Shown: positions 16,723-26,077, numbered from the stretch's first letter. The stretch: 64,000 bases of DNA from an uncultured Eubacteriales bacterium (GCA_900315315.1 OMYT01000001.1:124001-188000), one strand, 5' to 3'. Made by a program: numbers and translations. The notes: generated from the sequence alone by a model not told the origin.

Positions 16723-18099
16723 TCAATCAACAGAAACCGAATTGTTTTTTACGTTTTCCGAAAGTTGAATTCGTTTTTTATAGCTTGTTACGGCATTATG
16801 CAGAAGAATCTCACCATCAAGATTCAGAGAGAAGCAAAGTTCCGCATAAAGAAGCAGCGCGCTTCCCATAAAGATTTCATTTGTAAGGGTAGAGGGGTCA
16901 TCAAGGCTTTTATTCAGCTGACGAATATCAGAAAGGATTTCCGCAGAACTACGGCCAGATGGTGAGAGTATAGAAGTTTTTTTAAAGATTTTTGCAGCAT
17001 ATATCAGAGCAGGAACCGCCGGAGAAACATCATCGAGGCTTTCCTGAACCGATTTACTGCCGGTTTCGGAGCGTTTCAGTTTTTCCCATTCCTCAACCGA
17101 AGGAGCAGCAGCTGGGGAGGAAGCGTTATCGACAAAGACGTGCGGATGGCGATGGATCATTTTTCGGCAAATTGAGTTGATTACATCTGTCATGGTGAAT
17201 TCATCAAAGTCCGAACCGATTGAAGAATGAAAAACAATCTGGAAAAGAAGATCTCCCAGTTCATCAGCGAGATGATCAGGATCATTCTGTTCGATGGCGG
17301 CGACACATTCCCATGCTTCTTCTATCATATAGGGTCGAAGGGAAAAATGTGTCTGGGCTTTGTCCCACGGGCAGCCGTCCGGCGCACGGAGCCTGTCCAT
17401 AATACTTATAAGATCATGAAAAACAAAATGATTACGATTCAGATATGCAGATCCCGGAATCAGAACGGCAGACAAATGATCAATATGCGCCTGTCGATCA
17501 AGTTCATACAACTGAATCATTTCAGGCGGATTCTGATGATGGAGATAAACCACTTTGCTTTCATCATCCAGACAGGTGGAAAGACGAAGTTTCACCTCAC
17601 CGGCAAGGATCGGATTATCCAGTTCGGTAATCAGAACAGAAGAATTCGGCTCATATGGTCTGGAAAGAAAAGCAGTGGCAGAAACTGTTCGAAGATCAGA
17701 TTCTGATAAAACAGAACGAACTGCAGATTGAAACAGATCAGACAAGCCAACACCAGGAACTACAGTGAGCTGACCATCAGCCGGCCTGGAATGAAAGAGA
17801 GAACTGACAGTACTGTCAGTCATGCAATCGGCTACCGCATAGACAACCGGCGAAAGATCTGCCGCAGACCACAGATAATCAACGATTGTAGACGACAACT
17901 CATCAAAATCTTCAACCTTATCGTAAAGATCATCGAGTGATGAATAAGCAATCTTTTCCTGCTCAAGCCAGGAAACAAGCGGCGTGCGGGATGTACGAAG
18001 AATCAGACGGCCGCCTTCTTTTATCGAATGTACAGTTTTTGCGTTCAGTATTTCCGGATCCCCGGAAGCGATATTGACAATAACAATTGATGGACTCAT
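16723..18099 (-). CDS. mazG: MazG/YabN-type nucleoside triphosphate pyrophosphohydrolase with N-terminal methylase-like domain
   Basis: A 458-residue protein with the two-part layout of Bacillus YabN. Residues about 1-200 resemble a tetrapyrrole methylase-type fold (SPSIVIVNIASGDPEIL, VVPGVGLSDLF) with little conservation, and residues about 225-335 form the MazG domain (RLRAPDGCPWDKAQTHFSLR, EEAWECVAAIEQ, LADELGDLLFQIVFHS). The EExxE plus ExxD pattern that binds magnesium is present. MazG removes pyrophosphate from non-canonical or excess NTPs. Its place between the spoVB-like gene and hup matches the conserved yabM-yabN-hup/yabO neighbourhood. The start follows AGAGGATAG. Confidence 0.9.
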   Translation of the reverse strand: MSPSIVIVNIASGDPEILNAKTVHSIKEGGRLILRTSRTPLVSWLEQEKIAYSSLDDLYDKVEDFDELSSTIVDYLWSAADLSPVVYAVADCMTDSTVSSLFHSRPADGQLTVVPGVGLSDLFQSAVRSVLSESDLRTVSATAFLSRPYEPNSSVLITELDNPILAGEVKLRLSTCLDDESKVVYLHHQNPPEMIQLYELDRQAHIDHLSAVLIPGSAYLNRNHFVFHDLISIMDRLRAPDGCPWDKAQTHFSLRPYMIEEAWECVAAIEQNDPDHLADELGDLLFQIVFHSSIGSDFDEFTMTDVINSICRKMIHRHPHVFVDNASSPAAAPSVEEWEKLKRSETGSKSVQESLDDVSPAVPALIYAAKIFKKTSILSPSGRSSAEILSDIRQLNKSLDDPSTLTNEIFMGSALLLYAELCFSLNLDGEILLHNAVTSYKKRIQLSENVKNNSVSVD

Positions 18100-18136
18100 A
18101 TTCTATCCTCTTAGTCTTTCAAAGCGATTTGCAATG

Positions 18137-19741
18137 TCAGGCTTTCTTTCTGCGGAAACGTGCAGGAAGGTCATCAATCCGTATGGCCCTGACCAGGAAG
18201 GCGGCGGCGATATAAACCATGATGCCCACAATCATTGTAACAGCAACCGGAACCAGCCTTGAAAGCATACCGGAGTTATGAAGACAACGCTCGCCACCGA
18301 AGACAAACATATAAACAGTCCATACGGCTGCACCCATCAGAGCGGAAGCCCCAAGCGGACGAAGGATTACATCACCAACAGAAAAATGATATCCGGAATA
18401 CTTACAGGAATAATAAAGATTCGGGATCATGGAAACGGTATAGCAGGTCAGAGAAGCAATGGGAGCACCGTGTATATTGATATCCGTCTGCCTGACAAGC
18501 AAAGTATTTAAGGCAATCTTACAAACAACACCAGCCGCAAGTGTAATCATCGGAATCTTTTGTTTTCCTGCGCCCTGCAAGATTCCGGATGTTGCCTGGA
18601 CCATGGTGAAAAGAATGATCGTCATTGCTGAGAATTCAAGGAGATTTCCGCCAAGTATCAGTTGATCAAAGGTATATTTCGGACTGTCGCCATAACAGAG
18701 GAATATGATCGGTTTGCTCAGGAGACTCATGCCGATCGAGCAGGGGAACCCGATGACTGACGCAATGCGCAAGCCAGTACCTGCTTCTTTTGCAACATAA
18801 ACCATATCCTTGCGTGCCATACCGGAGGCGATAGATGGAACAAGATTTGTTGACATAGCCATCGCAAGGGCTGTCGGAACATTAATCATCGTAATGACCA
18901 TGCCGCTATAGATTCCATAACGAATGGTTGCATCATCAGCGGGAATTCCAGCTCCTATCATAAGGTTTTTCAGCATGGCGGAGTCAATGGTGGAAGCAAG
19001 CGGAACAATACAGGCTCCCAACGTGATGGGAATTGAAATCATGACAATCCGCTTTGCGAGAGAACGTCCGGAAACAGCTTTTTCATTCAGAGACGCAGGC
19101 TGAGGCTTGACAAATCTGCACTGGATAATCATATACAGCATAGCAACGCATTCAGCAAGCGATGTGCCAAGCAATGCACCGGCGCTGCCCATGGTCCATC
19201 CGCCGCGGGCAAACCCGATCGAGGCAAAAGGCAGCGCAACAGCAACTTTTCCAACCTGCTCAATCAGTTGACTGATTGCTGTTGGCATCATTCGACGCAT
19301 TCCCTGCATATATCCTCTATATGCGCTCATGACACAAACAAAGAAAAGGGAAGGAGCAATGCACATATAACTGAGATAACCTTCCGGCGTTCCGACTTGT
19401 TTCGCGATTACTTTGGAAAGAGAAAGAAGCAGTACGGTTGTGACAATACCAAGGACAGTGAGTAATTTCAACGCTGTATGAAATACCCGACGTGCATTAC
19501 CATGTTCACCCAACGTAATATAATGAGAAACCATTCTGGAGATTGCTACAGGAATACCGGCGGAAGTCACAGCAAGAAGAAGATTATACGCAGGCATAAC
19601 CTGTTGATACAATCCAAGCCCCTGGCCTCCGATCATATTTGCGAGCGGTATACGGTAAAGCACGCCGACCAATTTGCAAATCAAGCCGGCTATTCCTAAA
19701 ACTGAAATACCGCCAATCAGGCTTCGCTGTCTATCCGTCAT
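18137..19741 (-). CDS. SpoVB-like polysaccharide/lipid flippase (MOP superfamily)
   Basis: Integral membrane protein of 534 residues with about 14 hydrophobic segments, typical of the SpoVB/YabM/MurJ branch of the MOP flippases that move lipid-linked sugars across the membrane. The N-terminus GLICKLVGVLYRIPLANMIG, then GLYQQVMPAYNLLLAVTSAG, is the family hallmark; ISRMVSHYITLGE and YRGYMQGMRRMMPTAISQ follow. It could serve spore cortex or vegetative peptidoglycan or polysaccharide export; the gene order (next to mazG) favours YabM over true SpoVB, so no symbol is given. It starts 38 bases after trkH and may be in the same transcript. Confidence 0.88.
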   Translation of the reverse strand: MTDRQRSLIGGISVLGIAGLICKLVGVLYRIPLANMIGGQGLGLYQQVMPAYNLLLAVTSAGIPVAISRMVSHYITLGEHGNARRVFHTALKLLTVLGIVTTVLLLSLSKVIAKQVGTPEGYLSYMCIAPSLFFVCVMSAYRGYMQGMRRMMPTAISQLIEQVGKVAVALPFASIGFARGGWTMGSAGALLGTSLAECVAMLYMIIQCRFVKPQPASLNEKAVSGRSLAKRIVMISIPITLGACIVPLASTIDSAMLKNLMIGAGIPADDATIRYGIYSGMVITMINVPTALAMAMSTNLVPSIASGMARKDMVYVAKEAGTGLRIASVIGFPCSIGMSLLSKPIIFLCYGDSPKYTFDQLILGGNLLEFSAMTIILFTMVQATSGILQGAGKQKIPMITLAAGVVCKIALNTLLVRQTDINIHGAPIASLTCYTVSMIPNLYYSCKYSGYHFSVGDVILRPLGASALMGAAVWTVYMFVFGGERCLHNSGMLSRLVPVAVTMIVGIMVYIAAAFLVRAIRIDDLPARFRRKKA

Positions 19742-19779
19742 ACTATATCCTTTCTATACAGGAAATTATAAATATAGGA

Positions 19780-21237
19780 TTAATGCTTCTGCCAGGCAGA
19801 ACGAGTAAAAAGAATGAACATCGGAAGTAATTCGAGGCGGCCGAACAGCATCAGGAACGATAAAGTAATTTTTCCGACAATTCCATAACCGGCAAAATTC
19901 TCCACAGGACCGACAGCACCGAGACCCGGACCGACATTGCTGACACAGGTCAGGGAAGCGCTCAGATTAGTTAGCAGATCATAATGACTGAAAAGAGAAA
20001 GAATGAAGCCGCCGATCAGCACTAAAGCGATATACATAAAAGCAAACTGTGCAACCTGGGAGAGAATATGCTCATCAACTGCTTTACCATCAATCCGTAC
20101 CACCTCCATCTTTTTGGGCTGTCCTGTGGCACGGATATTTCTTCTGGAAAGTTTGCAGAGCATATTGATCCGAACAACTTTAATTCCCCCGGCAGTGGAT
20201 CCAGCACAAGAACCGATCAGCATCGCCAGGATAATAATCACATGAGAAGCGGCAGGCCATTGATTAAAATCTGCAGTGACAAAACCGGTTGTTGACATGA
20301 CAGAACTGATCTGGAAAGTTCCGTAACGAAGAGAAGTCCAGAAATCTCCATTATAATATGGAAGGTTGATCAAAGAAATAAGCAGCATGAATGATATGCC
20401 GATCACAAAATACCAACGAAACTCTTCATCCTTCCAGAAAGCTTTGAAACGCTCACCAATCAGGAATTTATAATACAGAGCAAAATTTACACCGAACATA
20501 AACATGAAGATGGTAATTACAATATCAACCGGAACGCTTTGGAAGGCAGCAATGCTTTTTCCGTAGTTGCTGAAACCGCCTGTACCCGCAGTGGCAAAAG
20601 CATGAACAGCAGCATCATATGGATTCAGCCCACAAAGTAAAAGACAAACAAACTCCAGCAGCGTTAAGAGGATATAGATCTTATAGAGAATTTTAGCTGT
20701 GGTGCCTGTTTTAGGGACCAGTTTACTCAGAGACGGACCGGGACTTTCTGCACGGACCAAATGAGATGTTCTTCCGGTGAGTTTCGGCAACAATGCAAGC
20801 GTCAGTACCAAGACTCCCATTCCGCCAATCCAGTGCGTTGTAGCACGCCAGAACATGATACCCCGGGGAAAGTCCTCAAAATTTGTAGTCACGGAAGCCC
20901 CTGTGGTAGTTAAACCTGAAACGGTTTCAAAAAAAGCATCTTCAAAACGAGTGAATACACCCGAAAAAAGAAAGGGAAGTGAACCACACACTCCGAGCAG
21001 AATCCACCCAAGGGCAGTGATGATATAGCCTTCTTTCAGACGAAGATGAGAATTTGGTGCGGCTTTCGGAAGGAAGCACAGTATTGATCCGAGAGATGCA
21101 ATCAGCAAAATACTGTAACAAAGCGCCTTTGAATCTCCGTCCCGAAAAATAAACGATATGATCAAGGCAGGAATCATTGCTGCAGATTCGATCAGCAATA
21201 AAGCTCCAAGCATACGGACAATCAGTTTCCGATTCAT
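19780..21237 (-). CDS. trkH: Trk/Ktr potassium uptake channel subunit
   Basis: Membrane pore subunit of a TrkAH potassium transporter; 485 residues with four M1-P-M2 repeats. The pore selectivity segments are seen as TVSGLTTTGASV, TAGTGGFSNYG, VMSTTGFVTADF and CVSNVGPGLGAVG, spaced as in TrkH. The ATG overlaps the trkA stop by four bases (ATGA) and follows GAGGTGCTC. The partner TrkA directly upstream would gate it by nucleotide binding. Potassium uptake is a common target of cyclic-di-AMP in Firmicutes, and a cyclic-di-AMP receptor gene (darA) is present at 29380, but no direct link is visible here. Confidence 0.95.
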   Translation of the reverse strand: MNRKLIVRMLGALLLIESAAMIPALIISFIFRDGDSKALCYSILLIASLGSILCFLPKAAPNSHLRLKEGYIITALGWILLGVCGSLPFLFSGVFTRFEDAFFETVSGLTTTGASVTTNFEDFPRGIMFWRATTHWIGGMGVLVLTLALLPKLTGRTSHLVRAESPGPSLSKLVPKTGTTAKILYKIYILLTLLEFVCLLLCGLNPYDAAVHAFATAGTGGFSNYGKSIAAFQSVPVDIVITIFMFMFGVNFALYYKFLIGERFKAFWKDEEFRWYFVIGISFMLLISLINLPYYNGDFWTSLRYGTFQISSVMSTTGFVTADFNQWPAASHVIIILAMLIGSCAGSTAGGIKVVRINMLCKLSRRNIRATGQPKKMEVVRIDGKAVDEHILSQVAQFAFMYIALVLIGGFILSLFSHYDLLTNLSASLTCVSNVGPGLGAVGPVENFAGYGIVGKITLSFLMLFGRLELLPMFILFTRSAWQKH

Positions 21238-22598
21238 TGATAGAGCACCTCGTTTAAATCGGATATGCCGGAAATGACTGAAATGACAACCACATGATCT
21301 TTTTCCTCAATATGGTCATTTCCGAAAGGAACAATGATCTTCCCCTGTCTGACAATAACAGAAACAAGTGTACCAGTACGTGTTTTCAGTTTCTTGAGTG
21401 GGATGCCGATATACGAATCACCATTACGGGCTATAAATTCGATGGCTTCAGCTTTACCGCCCACTAAGCGATATAACCTTTGGATTTTTGTTCCTTTACT
21501 GTTTTCACGCGCACGAACGTAACGAAGGATAGTCGAACTGGTGATGAACTGAGGACTGATCACAGAATCCAACCCAAGATCATTCAGAATGTCACGGTAA
21601 GCCATACGACTGTTTTTTGCTATGACTTTTGGCACACCGCATCTGGAAGCATGCAGTCCACTCATAAGATTTTCTTCATCACGATTGCTTAACGCAACAA
21701 ATGCATCCATTTGAGAAAGCCCTTGCTCTTCAAGAAGATCCTGATCAGTTCCGTCACCAACGATCACATCTATTTTGGGAAGGAGTTCACTTAGAGAACG
21801 TGCTTTTTCCGGCTTGATTTCAAAAAGTGTGACATGTATTCCCATCGGAACGATCAATCTTGACAGATAATAAGATATCCTTCCTCCGCCAAGCAACATG
21901 ACGCTGCGTATTTTTTGTTTGTTTCTGCCAAGAAAACGAAAATACTCAGTAATTGTGAGCATATCGCCGGAAACAAAAACTTTATCACCCGGAAGTATTT
22001 TAAAATCACCGCCGGGGATCATCACTGTATTGTTGCGTTCAACCATGGCATAAAGGATCCGTGGAAGCTTTGGTACTTTATTCGAAAGGTCTTTCATTTC
22101 TATACCAATGAAACAATCGCCTTCAATCGCACGAAACTCAACCATTTCAACCAAACCTTTTGCAAAAGATTCTATACTGCCGGCAAAGGGATAACGAAGA
22201 AGACGGCTGATTTCCAGAGCAGTAGCACGTTCCGGATTAATAGCAACGTCAATTCCGAGCTCGTTCTGTAAAAATGTCTGACTTTCATTAAACTCAGGAT
22301 CCCTTATCCTTGCAATTGTATATTGAGCACCAAGACGCTTGGAAATAAGACAGGAAAGCATGTTACTTTCGTCATTTTCCGTGGAAGCAATCACTATATT
22401 GGCTTTATCAACTCCAGCTTCAAGAAGCGTTTTTGCATTGGCGCCATTTCCCTTTATACATAGTGCATCAAGAGAACTGGTGCATCGTTCAACAACTTCT
22501 TCATTTCTATCGATGATGACGACATCATGTTCTTCAGCGATCAGATGTTCGGCAATCGTAAAACCGACTTTTCCTGCACCGATAACAATGATTCTCAT
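21234..22598 (-). CDS. trkA: TrkA, nucleotide-binding regulator of potassium uptake
   Basis: Peripheral membrane subunit of 454 residues with two tandem RCK units, each an N domain (Rossmann) plus a C domain. The first Rossmann motif is MRIIVIGAGKVGFTIAEHL with the acidic VVIIDRNEE; the second is SVMLLGGGRISYYLSRL. The TrkA-C domains (RAIEGDCFIGIEMKDLSNK and IEFIARNGDSYIGIPLKKLK) follow. The start at 22598 has GGAGGCTTATTC upstream; the longer frame is rejected. The second site (GGGRIS) departs from GxGxxG slightly. It forms a two-gene operon with trkH. Confidence 0.95.
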   Translation of the reverse strand: MRIIVIGAGKVGFTIAEHLIAEEHDVVIIDRNEEVVERCTSSLDALCIKGNGANAKTLLEAGVDKANIVIASTENDESNMLSCLISKRLGAQYTIARIRDPEFNESQTFLQNELGIDVAINPERATALEISRLLRYPFAGSIESFAKGLVEMVEFRAIEGDCFIGIEMKDLSNKVPKLPRILYAMVERNNTVMIPGGDFKILPGDKVFVSGDMLTITEYFRFLGRNKQKIRSVMLLGGGRISYYLSRLIVPMGIHVTLFEIKPEKARSLSELLPKIDVIVGDGTDQDLLEEQGLSQMDAFVALSNRDEENLMSGLHASRCGVPKVIAKNSRMAYRDILNDLGLDSVISPQFITSSTILRYVRARENSKGTKIQRLYRLVGGKAEAIEFIARNGDSYIGIPLKKLKTRTGTLVSVIVRQGKIIVPFGNDHIEEKDHVVVISVISGISDLNEVLYQ

Positions 22599-22653
22599 GA
22601 ATAAGCCTCCGAAAATAGAAATCATAATATTATATCACTTTTCAGTCAAAAGG

Positions 22654-22679
22654 AAAAGCACAGCCGAAGCTGTGCTTTT
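22654..22679 (-). terminator. Terminator of tRNA-Ser
   Basis: Perfect 11-bp hairpin AAAAGCACAGC / GCTGTGCTTTT with a TTCG tetraloop on the minus strand, followed by CCTTTTGA. The first base of the stem is the last base of the encoded CCA end of the tRNA. Confidence 0.85.
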
Positions 22680-22769
22680 GGCGGAGAGTTAGGGATTTGA
22701 ACCCTAGGTGAGGTATCACCCCACACACGATTTCCAGTCGTGCGCCTTAGACCACTCAGCCAACTCTCC
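22679..22769 (-). tRNA. tRNA-Ser (anticodon GGA)
   Basis: Minus-strand cloverleaf beginning GGAGAGTTGGCTGAGTGG, with anticodon loop CTGGAAA (anticodon GGA, reading UCC/UCU), a long variable arm as in serine tRNAs, the T-loop GGTTCAAATCC and the acceptor end ACTCTCC. The discriminator G is followed directly by an encoded CCA, unlike the two other tRNAs in the window. Confidence 0.96.
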
Positions 22770-22795
22770 ACATCAGTGAATGCTCACAAGAAAAA

Positions 22796-22823
22796 ATTAT
22801 ATAGGCTTTTTACATTTTGTCAA
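22796..22823 (-). promoter_or_regulatory. Promoter of tRNA-Ser
   Basis: On the minus strand, TTGACA (22823-22818), a 16-base spacer and TATAAT (22801-22796), with the tRNA 5' end about 27 bases further on. It starts just after the rluB stop codon. Confidence 0.75.
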
Positions 22824-22827
22824 GCTT

Positions 22828-23538
22828 TCAATTATATGAAGTCAGTTTTCTGACTTCTTCATCGGTCAGCTTTCTCCACATACCTGCAGGAAGATCTCCA
22901 AGCAAAATCGGACCAAACTGAACTCTTTTAAGTTGGACAACCTGGTGACCGATTGCATCGATCATTTTCCGAACCTGACGATTCCTGCCTTCGTGAATTG
23001 TGATCAGCAAGTCTGTTGAAAACGTTTCTCTGCGAATTAATCGGACTTCAGCCGGAGAAGTCATCCTTCCGTCAATCATTACACCCTTTCGGAGTCTGAC
23101 GATCTCATCATCTGAAACCTGATTGGAAACTCTGACAAGATAAGCTTTTTTGATTTCAAAGCTGGGGTGCAGAACCCGATTCATCATATCGCCATCATTG
23201 GATAAAAGCAGGATTCCTTCACTGTCATAATCCAGACGGCCAACAGGGAAGAGCCTCACGGGATAATCTCTGAACTTATCCATAACCGTTGCACGACCTT
23301 CAGGATCGCTGACAGTTGTCACTTCACCGACAGGCTTGTTGTACACAATATAATGCTTTTCACATTCAGGGATAACCTGCTGACCGTCTACACAAACTAC
23401 ATCAGCGGATTCATCTACCTGAATACCCATGGTTGTGACAAGAATTCCGTTTACAGTTACATGTCCATCAATGATAAGCTTTTCTGCGTTTCTTCTGGAG
23501 GCTACCCCACATAAAGCAAGATATTTCTGAAGGCGCAA
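22828..23538 (-). CDS. rluB: 23S rRNA pseudouridine synthase, RluB/RsuA family
   Basis: A 236-residue enzyme isomerising uridine in ribosomal RNA. An N-terminal S4 domain (MRLQKYLALCGVASRRNAEK) is followed by the RsuA-family catalytic motif RLFPVGRLDYDSEGILLLSNDG, whose aspartate is the nucleophile, and by EGRNRQVRKMIDAIGHQVVQLKRV. Length and motifs fit RluB better than RluE or RsuA, although the exact uridine is inferred. The start is TTG with AAAGGG upstream. It follows proA with a 19-base gap and may share its transcript. Confidence 0.92.
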   Translation of the reverse strand: MRLQKYLALCGVASRRNAEKLIIDGHVTVNGILVTTMGIQVDESADVVCVDGQQVIPECEKHYIVYNKPVGEVTTVSDPEGRATVMDKFRDYPVRLFPVGRLDYDSEGILLLSNDGDMMNRVLHPSFEIKKAYLVRVSNQVSDDEIVRLRKGVMIDGRMTSPAEVRLIRRETFSTDLLITIHEGRNRQVRKMIDAIGHQVVQLKRVQFGPILLGDLPAGMWRKLTDEEVRKLTSYN

Positions 23539-23557
23539 CGTTTTTCACCCTTTCCGA

Positions 23558-24856
23558 TCAGACGGGACAGTCTTCATCAAGTCTGATATGAGTATAGGAG
23601 CGAATCCCTTTTTTCATGTCGTCCATTGTCTGTCCGGAACCCAGAAGCATATATTTATATGTAGTAAGACCTTCCAGACCCATCGGCCCACGCGCATGAA
23701 GTTTACCGGTGGCAATCCCTACTTCAGCACCAAGACCATACACAAAGCCATCAGCGAAACGTGTGGATACATTCCAGTAAACACCGGCACTGTCAACCAT
23801 TTTTAAAAAAACGGAAGCATTCTGCTGATTATCTGTGACGATACAGTCTGTATGATGTGATCCGTATCGATTAATATGATCGATAGCCTCCTGAAGCGAT
23901 GAAACAACTTTGACAGAGAGAATATAGTCAAGGTACTCGGTTGACCAATCAATATCAGAAGCAGGTTTGCATGGAATGATTCTGCAGGCAGCAGCATCTC
24001 CGCGAACCTCAACGTTCCTGTCGCTAAGCTCAGTGAAAAACCGGGGAAGAAACAGGGGGGCCATATGTTCATGAACAAGAAGCGTTTCCATCGCGTTGCA
24101 TACGGAAACATTTTGAACTTTGCTGTCGACAGCCACTTTCAGTGCCATATCGGGATTAGCATATTCATCTATAAAGACATGACATATTCCGTCCGAATGA
24201 CCCAAAACAGGAATACGGCTGTGATCCATAATATATCGTACAAAACTGTTACTTCCACGAGGAATAATCAAATCAATCAAAGCATCTTCCTTTAACATTT
24301 CTGTAACATCTTCGCGGGTTTCAAGGAGTTGCGCAGAATCGGCAGGAAGTCCTGAATCAGAAAGAGCCTGACGGACAAGAGCAGCAAGAGCATGATTGGT
24401 ACCCAGTGCTTCTCTGCCACCTTTAAGCAGCACTGAATTCCCGCTTTTTATACAGAGAGAAGCGATTTGAATGAGCGCATCCGGCCGGCTTTCAAAAATA
24501 ACACCTATTACTCCGATAGGAGACGTGACTTTATAAAGATTTAATCCTTCCGTTATTTCAGTAGAGACAAGGGTGTGATTCAGAGGATCTTCAATTGAAG
24601 CAAGTGCTTTCAGTCCGAGAACAACCTGCTGAAGCTTTTCTTCTCCAAAGGTAAGCCGATGAAGAAGAGGCAAGGAAAGTTGTTCAGTTTCTGCCAAAGC
24701 ATAATCTTTTTGGTTTTCCTCAAAAATCAAGCTTTTTTCTTGCACAAGCAGTTCAGCCAGACGAAGAAGTGCAGCATTCCTGGAATTTATATCGGAAACC
24801 GAGATCTGATAAAACGACTGTCTTGAACGCCCGGCAATCTCATGTAAGTCTTTCAA
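23558..24856 (-). CDS. proA: Gamma-glutamyl phosphate reductase
   Basis: Second enzyme of proline synthesis, reducing gamma-glutamyl phosphate to glutamate semialdehyde with NADPH. The 432-residue aldehyde-dehydrogenase-fold protein shows [50 protein letters not shown], the catalytic-cysteine stretch [17 protein letters not shown] and the C-terminal [20 protein letters not shown]. The start is taken as TTG at 24856, six bases after GGGAGGG; the longer frame starts within the ribosome-binding site. proB, normally adjacent, is not in the window. It is divergent from smpB. Confidence 0.94.
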   Translation of the reverse strand: MKDLHEIAGRSRQSFYQISVSDINSRNAALLRLAELLVQEKSLIFEENQKDYALAETEQLSLPLLHRLTFGEEKLQQVVLGLKALASIEDPLNHTLVSTEITEGLNLYKVTSPIGVIGVIFESRPDALIQIASLCIKSGNSVLLKGGREALGTNHALAALVRQALSDSGLPADSAQLLETREDVTEMLKEDALIDLIIPRGSNSFVRYIMDHSRIPVLGHSDGICHVFIDEYANPDMALKVAVDSKVQNVSVCNAMETLLVHEHMAPLFLPRFFTELSDRNVEVRGDAAACRIIPCKPASDIDWSTEYLDYILSVKVVSSLQEAIDHINRYGSHHTDCIVTDNQQNASVFLKMVDSAGVYWNVSTRFADGFVYGLGAEVGIATGKLHARGPMGLEGLTTYKYMLLGSGQTMDDMKKGIRSYTHIRLDEDCPV

Positions 24857-24874
24857 GTCAATCCCTCCCAAATC

Positions 24875-24903
24875 ATTATACCAGACAAGACTAAGATTGA
24901 AAA
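24875..24903 (-). promoter_or_regulatory. Probable promoter of proA
   Basis: On the minus strand, TTTTCA (24903-24898), 17-base spacer and TATAAT (24880-24875). Its -35 box occupies the same bases as that of the divergent smpB promoter, so the two cannot be bound at once. Confidence 0.55.
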
Positions 24904-24925
24904 GAGAAATACCTTGTGCTATAAT
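24897..24925 (+). promoter_or_regulatory. Promoter of smpB
   Basis: TTGAAA (24897-24902), 17-base spacer, TATAAT (24920-24925). The start at 24948 is about 16 bases below the predicted transcription start, which rules out the upstream in-frame ATG at 24897. Confidence 0.75.
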
Positions 24926-24947
24926 CTCTACGGAAGGAGTTGTCAGG

Positions 24948-25415
24948 ATGCCGCATCAACAGGGAATCAAAGTAATTGCGCAGAACAGAAAGGCATACCA
25001 CGATTATTTTGTTGATGAAAAATTTGAATGCGGCATTGCCTTGTTTGGAACGGAAGTCAAAAGTATTCGTCTCGGCAAGGTTAACCTGAAAGAGAGCTGG
25101 GCGCAGATCAGGAAATCTGAAGTATGGATTGAGGGCATGCATGTAAGCCCTTATGAACAAGGAAATATTTTTAACCGAGACCCTCTGCGTTCCCGAAAAC
25201 TGCTGCTTCATAAAAATGAAATCCGCAAGCTTGACGGGCTTGTGATGCGGCAAGGGTACACATTGATCCCTCTTGAATTATATTTCCATGATGGAAGGGT
25301 AAAAGTACAGCTCGGCCTTTGCAAGGGAAAGCAACTGCATGATAAACGTGACAGCCTTGCCAAACGAGACTCGGATCGGGAGATCCGCCGCGCCTTGCGC
25401 GAAAGACAAAAGTAA
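24948..25415 (+). CDS. smpB: SsrA-binding protein SmpB
   Basis: tmRNA-binding protein of trans-translation, which rescues stalled ribosomes. The 155-residue protein has [56 protein letters not shown] and the basic C-terminal tail [20 protein letters not shown] that enters the mRNA channel. The ATG at 24948 follows AAGGAG. The tmRNA gene begins 26 bases after its stop, the common Firmicute arrangement, so the two partners of the system are adjacent. Confidence 0.97.
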   Translation: MPHQQGIKVIAQNRKAYHDYFVDEKFECGIALFGTEVKSIRLGKVNLKESWAQIRKSEVWIEGMHVSPYEQGNIFNRDPLRSRKLLLHKNEIRKLDGLVMRQGYTLIPLELYFHDGRVKVQLGLCKGKQLHDKRDSLAKRDSDREIRRALRERQK

Positions 25416-25441
25416 AGTGTATATTGTCAGGCAGACTGTAA

Positions 25442-25786
25442 GGGGATGATCCGGTTTCGACGGGAATGACGGAGGCAGGATAAGCGAGCCGCAGACCCTG
25501 AACTGCGTACCAACGGGGAAAAACAATAACTGACAATACCAATTACGCTTTCGCGGCTTAATGCCGCGCGTCGGCCCTGACCACCTGCAGATCAGGTTAC
25601 CGGCGTCATTAATGCAGGGAACGAGTTTCGCCTAAGCTTTGCAGCGAAATCCGTAATCATGAAGCTACACTGTCAGCAGTCTTTCCGCGGACGGCTGATC
25701 AGTGAAAAATAAATCGCGGAATGCGCTCGGAGAAAGTCCTGCTGAAGTATTTTCGGACAGGGGTTCAACTCCCCTCATCTCCACCA
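25442..25786 (+). ncRNA. ssrA: Transfer-messenger RNA (tmRNA)
   Basis: A 345-base tmRNA. The 5' end GGGGATGATCCGGTTTCGACGGG and the 3' end GGGGTTCAACTCCCCTCATCTCC plus ACCA form the tRNA-like domain, with acceptor GGGGAUG pairing to CAUCUCC. The tag reading frame ends ...DNTNYAFAA at a TAA at 25559-25561; the exact resume codon was not settled. The tag end NYAFAA replaces the commoner ALAA. The rest folds into pseudoknot-like GC-rich segments. CCA is encoded. Confidence 0.95.
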
Positions 25787-25789
25787 CAC

Positions 25790-25820
25790 GCCGGCAGCAA
25801 ATCACGCTGACCGGCTTTCT
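25790..25820 (+). terminator. Terminator of tmRNA
   Basis: Hairpin GCCGGCAGC / GCTGACCGGC with a small bulge, followed by TTTCTGTT, four bases after the tmRNA CCA end. Confidence 0.7.
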
Positions 25821-25823
25821 GTT

Positions 25824-25856
25824 AAAAAAGCCCTGACCCATGATAGGACAGGACTT
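25824..25856 (-). terminator. Terminator of tRNA-Leu
   Basis: On the minus strand, AAGTCCTG ... CAGGGCTT closes a hairpin (one G-U pair) followed by six T residues. It faces the tmRNA terminator. Confidence 0.75.
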
Positions 25857-25860
25857 TCAG

Positions 25861-25942
25861 TGCGGCCGACGGGACTTGAACCCGTACCCATTGCTGGACA
25901 CGCCCCTCAAACGTGCGCGTATGCCTATTCCGCCACGACCGC
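25861..25942 (-). tRNA. tRNA-Leu (anticodon GAG)
   Basis: Minus-strand cloverleaf starting GCGGTCGTGGCGGAATAGG, anticodon loop TTTGAGG (GAG, reading CUC/CUU), long variable arm as in leucine tRNAs, T-loop GGTTCAAGTCC and acceptor CGGCCGC with discriminator A. CCA is not encoded. Confidence 0.95.
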
Positions 25943-25995
25943 AAGGAAGCAATGGGATTATAAAACGATGAAGATACTTTGTCAAGTTAGAAAAC

Positions 25996-26024
25996 TTGCA
26001 GAATCCAAGTTCATTGAGTAATAT
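25996..26024 (+). promoter_or_regulatory. Probable promoter of the L,D-transpeptidase gene
   Basis: TTGCAG (25996-26001), 17-base spacer, TAATAT (26019-26024), about 50 bases before the TTG start at 26078. Confidence 0.55.
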
Positions 26025-26077
26025 ATGATAAAATAAAAATTGCCGTTTCTGAACAGCATCAGGAGGGAGGGAGTGGA

